DNA from: Filosporella fistucella
Lineage: Eukaryota; Ascomycota; Leotiomycetes; Helotiales
DNA length: 64,000 bases
Direction: 5' to 3'
Assembly (NCBI GenBank): GCA_030077755.1
Contig: JAQJZZ010000005.1
Span: forward strand, 62,001-126,000
Shown: positions 58,588 through 64,000 of the stretch, in pieces
How positions within the stretch are numbered: the stretch's first letter is position 1
Layout of the letters: the number at the start of each line of letters is the position of its first letter
The notes under the pieces: model-generated
Seen by the model: only the letters and a program-made list of their open reading frames with translations
Database searches by the model: none
What the model was told of the DNA's origin: nothing
Made by a program: the position numbers and the translations under genes

Positions 58588-60739
58588 TGTGGATGTTTGC
58601 TTAATGAAGTTGGTTTCAAATGAGTTGTCGATTGGGCGAGGAATGAGTATTGACTCTGCAATGGTGGTGGGCACAATTGGTTATTTTGCAGACTTTAGGT
58701 TTTGGTTGCATGATCGACGACGCGACTTGGTTGTTCACGCGTTTGTCAACAAAACGTCATAGCTCAGGTATCAGAATCCCTCCACAACACCAAACTTCGA
58801 GATCCATAGATTAATCGGCTTCGATTGAGGTGATCGGAATTTGATCTGGGGAAGAAATTCAACTTGATGTCATAGGCCTTACGTCCCGTTTCATGTGGCT
58901 TCTAGCCTCATTTAGGCAAATGTCCTTTTCAAAGTTCTTCAACCCCCCTTGTCACAGGCTTCGAGCTCATGATGCCACCTTGCTGTGTGTTCCTGTACTT
59001 TGGTTCTGAGAATATTGCTGTTCCGTATACAAGTGTATATGCTTCAGTCTATCAGTCTTGGCAACAGGCCTGCAATTGTATCAAATGGAACTCTTTGGAC
59101 GGACATTGTGGTCTAGCATTCTTGTCAGACAGTTTTATGACCCCTTCCACATACCCTTTCCTTCGAGGCGCGTAGCTCCAATCCTGCAAGTCGTAGACGA
59201 GACTATCAAATCTAGAACTTTTTATTGGTACGAGTGAGCGCGTTTGGAAAGACTTTGCAAATATATCAATTGTCAGCTTTGAAGTTATTCTCAGGGTATT
59301 CATGTAGATTTCGTAGTGCTCTTCTTCTCAATAAATCCATGATCAAAGAAGCACTCCTTGATGTTGACAGCCCTTAACCCTGCATCTCGCCAGTTCATGT
59401 ATCACTCCCCTTTCAATTTCTTCTGCATTCTCACGTCTACTCTCCATCTATCGTTAGCGTTGAAGGCATATCGTTGTTGGCATACTCTGACCGACATACC
59501 CATAGAGCCGTAGGAGCCATGCATGCATTGTACACCTGACCACTGGAAGTTTCCTTATCGGCCCATGGGATCTGTCTACTGATTCCCCTCTGAGGCTTTG
59601 GTGATATATACCTCTCAGTAGTTGGGGTTTGCGGCTTTCGTGCACACATGATGCGTCATATCTCAGTGGTAAATGACTGCTGCTGGAAAGGACCATATGT
59701 CTATCTCCTTTGCCATCTCGCGTATTTTGCATACTTTGTTTGTTGGGGCGTGGATCTAAGTGTATAAGATCCACATGCGTGAAGACTGAAGCTTGGGCAA
59801 TGTCCTTCATGTAGGAATGCCGCTTGTTTATCACCGGTTGAAGGCTTTCTTCTGAAATACGTACAGGTATATGCATAAAGAGGTCAGTAAATAGAAGGTG
59901 AATATACAGTCGGGCGCGCCACTTGCCTATGTCAAATTCGCTACCGCTTTCTTTCCAACTACGACTTTCATTCTCTCCCCTGAGGACACATGGTGGAGGC
60001 CGCACTATGTTGCCCTGTTGCCTGTACAGCCTTGCCGTGCCATAAAGGAGAGTGAGGTCTTCTGTTTCGCGCTGAACTATCTGTTGAACCACAAACCTTA
60101 TCTTCGACACCCAGGTACGAAATATATCTCATCTTCCGTCTCCCGCTTTCGAAAGTGCCCGTCATGTCAGTATCTCTCTCTGGCTGACTGGAATAAAATC
60201 CATGATTTTCAACAAGGCTTGCTGGAACATAGGTTTACCTGTAGCCGGTCTGTGTTCGATTCACGCCCAAAGTCAATTTTGCCCTGGGATGTCAGTCCCC
60301 ATGTAATTCGAATCACACATCAGTGCCGCAACCCGGAATCGAGGCGTTACCCGTGTATCCGAAATTCAATTCACGCCTGGGTCATCTAATTCGGGCCAAT
60401 TTTCGTTTCTTTTCCGCAATACAAGGCGGATTCACGTACCAAACCTAGGAAAATTGGCCTGTCTTGTCCAAATTCTTGAGAATTACACGGATTCACGCCA
60501 TCCAGCACCCCAACTTCGGCGACGCTGTTGCGAATCCAATGTCGAGAACCGGATTCACGACATGCCGTCGCACAGGTATATCAGCTACCAGCTTCTTCGC
60601 CTTCTTGCATCCTCATCTTCCTTCCACATCCAACATCTTCAACTACAATCAGGCAAAGTCTACTCTACTCTTTGATACCCCTTACTCAAAACTTATCTTA
60701 CACTTCTACTCTTACACCAAGCAACCCCAGACCGACAAG
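58588..60739. other. Divergent intergenic region, no supported gene
   Basis: About 2.15 kb between the DUF7726 start and the Ser/Thr-rich protein start. The longest frame (59454-60110, minus) lacks motifs. The motif GATTCACG or AATTCACG recurs five times at 60258-60559, close upstream of the next gene. No gene or RNA was recognised. Confidence 0.5.
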
Positions 60740-62281
60740 ATGCGGTTCACGTACATATTCTTTCCCCCTTTCCTTCTTGCTGCTCTGGTAGTGGCACAGT
60801 CCACACACCCCACATCACTATCCAATTCAGTGTCACAAGGTGCACCTTCAGCCTCACCAAGCACGCATTCCGCGCCCCCAGGTACACTTTCGACATCATC
60901 AACCACACATAATGTGGTTTCAAGTAATACTACTCCAGCACAGTCTGTACAGACTTCTAACTTTGGCGATGATCTTGGCGTCATGGACAACGTTATCGTT
61001 CGGCCAACCTTCTCAAACCCAGGTGGATTTCTCCTAACAGTTCCAAGTCGCTCCTTCACAATTACTTCGACGCCGTCTGCAACAGAAGCTAGCCAGTTTG
61101 CGCCAGTGCCTGCTCCTTCTGTTACAGGGGCTGCTGTATCACCCGCGGAAGCAACTGATATTATTAGGAGCCTCTCATATAGGCTTATTCAATGCGGCTG
61201 CACTGAAGGCTTTTGGGAGGCAGTAACAACTTCCTACTCATACGGCTCGTATGATGCTTACGCATTGTCCACGAGCTCTGCAACGGAAACCAACTATGCC
61301 ATTCAAGGTGCCGCTGACGGTAAAGCAAGCGCCAAGACAGCTGAACATCCGACTGGTAAGCAGCAGCGGGACCCTGAGTATTTGAAGAGAATTCCGGCAT
61401 TAGATGAATATTCCGTTCTAGGAGCTCTCTTTCAATCTAGTTTATCTGCAAGCAAATATGGTTCCTCGACTCCATCGAGCACAACCCATATGGATTTTGA
61501 AGACTTTGTCCCTTTGACGGTTATGCCCAGCAAGCCAGACCCATCGATGGTTCTTTCTGAGAGCGATTCATCAAAGAAATCGAAATTTTCTGACTTTGAC
61601 TTTGAAGTCTCGCCTGTTGCCGATCAGCTTGAAAGCTCGAAGCCTGAAGCTACTTATCGCCAAGGTTCCGAAGGATCAAACGCAATGGCTGACCGTGTCA
61701 TACCCCGAAGTGAGAGTAGCCAGCCCGTCATATTTACACACAAGCCATTGCCCAGCCCTTACCCCTGTGATCAATTGAAGCCTCACGTTGTGTGCTTAAA
61801 TCTCACATCAACAATCGTGACACTTGGCAGACCTCAAGTCACTACTAGCATTGCTGGTGTTTCTTCAGACTCTGGGGTTGGTATCGGTGATCTGTCAGCA
61901 ATTTTGGCAACGGCCTCCCCAAATACTGCAATCCCAACAGGAATAAACTCATTTCCGACGTTGACCGGAAATCCATCTGGAACTGCTCCAAACACTTACA
62001 CGGGCAAGACGACTTCTTCCGAAATAGGAGCTACTTCTAGCCCAATCGTGGCAAGCCAGGCTTTCCGAAAGATGCAGAATCCGATGCTCTTTCTCGTTGC
62101 TATTGCTGTTGGAGCTATGATCTGGAATCCATTTTTCAGAGGCAGCGGTCCTGTTCAAAGGGATACTCAGACCGATTTCGAGAAGCCGTCGGGCGACAGG
62201 ATCCCAGTTGGCAGCTCCCGAAAGCCAAAGAAACCAGAGGGTATGGAGGCATCTCGCCGAAATGTTTGGATTAGACCGTAG
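60740..62281 (+). CDS. Secreted Ser/Thr-rich protein with C-terminal membrane span
   Basis: Predicted 513-aa protein of unknown function on a single exon. The signal peptide MRFTYIFFPPFLLAALVVAQ precedes a Ser/Thr/Pro-rich stretch likely to be O-glycosylated. Few cysteines are present (IQCGCTEGF; PYPCDQLKPHVVC). Near the end a hydrophobic span, NPMLFLVAIAVGAMIWNPFF (about 449-466), is followed by a ~45-residue basic tail, so it may be a type I membrane or cell-wall-associated protein rather than GPI-anchored. The frame is open for 92 codons upstream of this ATG but with no other ATG. Homologs were not recognised. Confidence 0.75.
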   Translation: MRFTYIFFPPFLLAALVVAQSTHPTSLSNSVSQGAPSASPSTHSAPPGTLSTSSTTHNVVSSNTTPAQSVQTSNFGDDLGVMDNVIVRPTFSNPGGFLLTVPSRSFTITSTPSATEASQFAPVPAPSVTGAAVSPAEATDIIRSLSYRLIQCGCTEGFWEAVTTSYSYGSYDAYALSTSSATETNYAIQGAADGKASAKTAEHPTGKQQRDPEYLKRIPALDEYSVLGALFQSSLSASKYGSSTPSSTTHMDFEDFVPLTVMPSKPDPSMVLSESDSSKKSKFSDFDFEVSPVADQLESSKPEATYRQGSEGSNAMADRVIPRSESSQPVIFTHKPLPSPYPCDQLKPHVVCLNLTSTIVTLGRPQVTTSIAGVSSDSGVGIGDLSAILATASPNTAIPTGINSFPTLTGNPSGTAPNTYTGKTTSSEIGATSSPIVASQAFRKMQNPMLFLVAIAVGAMIWNPFFRGSGPVQRDTQTDFEKPSGDRIPVGSSRKPKKPEGMEASRRNVWIRP

Positions 62282-64000
62282 AGATATAGTCCAGAATGAA
62301 TGGTACGTTATTGTATGGGATTGAAGTGTAGCAGGAGCTGATGGCTTAGAGCCAAGTTTGAAATGTGGTGGATGAAGGATAATGGAATGGGAAAGGGATT
62401 TAAAAGGACATTTGCTTGTACATTAATGTAGACCCGATCTAGACATTAATAAAATCATGGTTTTACAGAATTTGGATACCTCAATGGCCTCCTCTAAACA
62501 TAGTAATGTGAAATATCAAACATGACTTTTTGAACTGAAAAGTTTGATTTGATTTCGACAGTAGGCACTCATCACTCGTACTCCATATACTGAGTACGGA
62601 CAGAAACTCCCATCTTGAAGCCGTGCTCGCAATTGAAAGATGCAGCTTTTTACCAAGGATATCCTACACATTGCGGTTGTGAACTTCGGAAACAATACCT
62701 CGGCTTTCGGTTGATTTCATAACCTTTTTATAACAAGAAACATTGATCATTGTCTCACCAGTATTTCAGTTAGTTTTTGACTTCAACAAGAGTAAGAAAA
62801 TGTAAACATTTCTAGTATACAGAAAGTAAAAATGATTTCCTAAAGCAAATATCTGATACTAGATCAGCAATTGGCTAAAGCTACAGGCTTTGGTAATGAA
62901 TTCAAGGCTTATATCAGTCGATTTCGGAGCTGGTAGCATCAGGTGCAGCGCATAGCATGCTGGATCTACTCAATTTCGCCACTGAGTTTCTTAGTCCTGC
63001 CAAATTTCTCCCTTAGATTCTGACCCTGAAGTTCGACGGGTATGCCGTAAGACCATCAGTGTATGGGAAATTTCTCCTGTTCTAAGCCCAGAAAGCAAAT
63101 TATCAATGGGGTAAAGTTATAACAGGGCATGCAAACGCTTCCCTTGTCTACTCCAAAAATTGAACTTTAATTACGCCGTGGCAGAATTAGCAAGATCCCA
63201 TAAATGCGTGATGTTTTTCGAGTGCTCATCTTTACAATGACAGAGTGTATGAATGCCGGGGGGTTCGCTTTTCAAACTCAATATTTGGGAAGCTCTGCAG
63301 TATTCGAAAGCAAGAGGTATAGGGCTACGTTTCCATAGAGTCTCAAAATTTTCATTTTGAAGGGTAGACTGCTATTATGTCATTGGAACTCCGAGTCCGC
63401 CAGGACCCAGGTTTACCAGAAGGAGGGGCAGGTGGATGAGGCTTAACTGGACAAATCGAATGTCGTCCACCGATCGAATGGAAACGCTCAGAAATCCTAC
63501 TCATTATCAGCATGAGAGCCAGCTATTACATGATCATGTCGGCACTTCTGAAAAACTGACTTCCCTAGTGGTCCTCTTTTTTTTTATTTTTTATTTTTTA
63601 TTTTTTATTTTTTATTTTTTATTTTTTATTTTTTTAACAAACCTTCATAACACCATTCGCCCCCACCTGTCGCTATTCCGCGCTAAATTACGTCTAAACG
63701 CAGGAGAGCGTACAATAAGATTGAAATACTCTCCCTGGAACAGGCGCCAGAGTATGTACACACTTAGAACAGTTTACCAAACACTTGGATGGGATGGGGG
63801 GAACAGCATCCATACTCACCAGTATCCATGCTTTGCGAACTGTATGAGAACCGAACCGAACTAGAAGTCTAGGCTTTCATCTTGAGGTGCGGAAATCGGT
63901 GTATGATAGCCTAAACAACAAAATGATGCAATAATTTCAGGGTCTTGTGGATCGAGCAATAGAAAGGTCTCTGCTGAGGGACATATGCATCGTGGAATAA
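62282..64000. other. Terminal intergenic region, no gene seen
   Basis: About 1.7 kb after the last gene, running to the window edge. No supported coding sequence was found. The open frame 63436-63864 exists because it runs through the period-7 T-rich microsatellite and is not considered a gene. Confidence 0.5.
63577..63635. repeat. (TTTTTTA)n microsatellite
   Basis: A T-rich tract with A at every seventh base (63586, 63593, 63600, 63607, 63614, 63621, 63628). It is a perfect period-7 simple repeat flanked by longer T runs. Confidence 0.95.

Noticed and set aside
60236..60275. TTCGATTC sequence resembling a tRNA T-loop/B box
   Set aside because: The stem pairs only partly and there is no matching acceptor 5' strand or anticodon arm upstream, so no tRNA can be folded.
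63436..63864. 142-codon frame through the T-rich microsatellite
   Set aside because: The FFIFYFLFFIF stretch is simply the translated period-7 repeat; there is no coding signal outside it.

Overview
The window is nuclear DNA from a filamentous ascomycete. Genes carry several short introns (mostly 43-90 nt, GT-AG, with CTAA/CTGA branch sites), and the content is typical of Pezizomycotina: an AA9 lytic polysaccharide monooxygenase, a psi-producing fatty acid oxygenase domain, DUF1996, DUF6536, a Zn2Cys6 regulator, a PigL_N/Hsp70-like fusion and a DUF7726 protein. A helotialean (Leotiomycetes) relative would fit, but that is inference. No viral or bacterial block, rRNA, CRISPR array or intact transposon was seen.

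Layout. 0.5-5.3 kb: an oligopeptide transporter and, convergently, a secreted AA9 enzyme with a complete histidine brace. 6.4-8.8 kb: a PigL_N-like N-terminus fused to an Hsp70-like ATPase whose nucleotide motifs are degraded. 9.9-11.9 kb: a single-pass membrane protein and an inositol monophosphatase. 13.3-18.9 kb: a membrane protein with a large ectodomain and an 11-exon heme dioxygenase that stops where the usual P450 half would begin. 21.2-25.3 kb: an NTF2-like gene with a stop at codon 6, a lipid kinase and an EthD protein. 26.2-32.0 kb: an MFS sugar transporter, a stretch with repeated stop-terminated cassettes, and a secreted DUF1996 protein. 34.9-43.0 kb: a second large-loop membrane protein and a Zn2Cys6 factor flanked by more than 3 kb of apparently gene-free DNA on each side. 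46.5-54 kb: a secreted carboxylesterase, a CAP-domain protein without signal peptide, an intron-containing tRNA-Thr, a frameshifted hexapeptide acetyltransferase and a DUF6536 membrane protein. 55.3-58.6 kb: an acyl-CoA dehydrogenase and a DUF7726 gene. 60.7-62.3 kb: a secreted Ser/Thr-rich protein with a C-terminal membrane span.

The most unusual signal is at 56.9-58.6 kb. The DUF7726 gene has its normal last exon (A) and, downstream on the same strand, three diverged copies (B, C, D). Each begins after an AG in the same phase with the same first base, keeps a G-L...D-P core and ends in YGQ-stop. This looks like an array of alternative terminal exons that would swap the protein's C-terminus. 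A second, weaker array at 29.2-30.3 kb repeats a cassette ending ALPPV-stop, with synonymous variation in the proline codons, but no parent gene was found.

The genes do not form one pathway. Several encode secreted, cell-surface or uptake functions (AA9, esterase, DUF1996, OPT and MFS transporters, large-loop membrane proteins), with lipid metabolism interspersed (dioxygenase, lipid kinase, acyl-CoA dehydrogenase). Exon boundaries were set by eye from splice consensus, frame continuity and family motifs; every joined model adds up to a whole number of codons.
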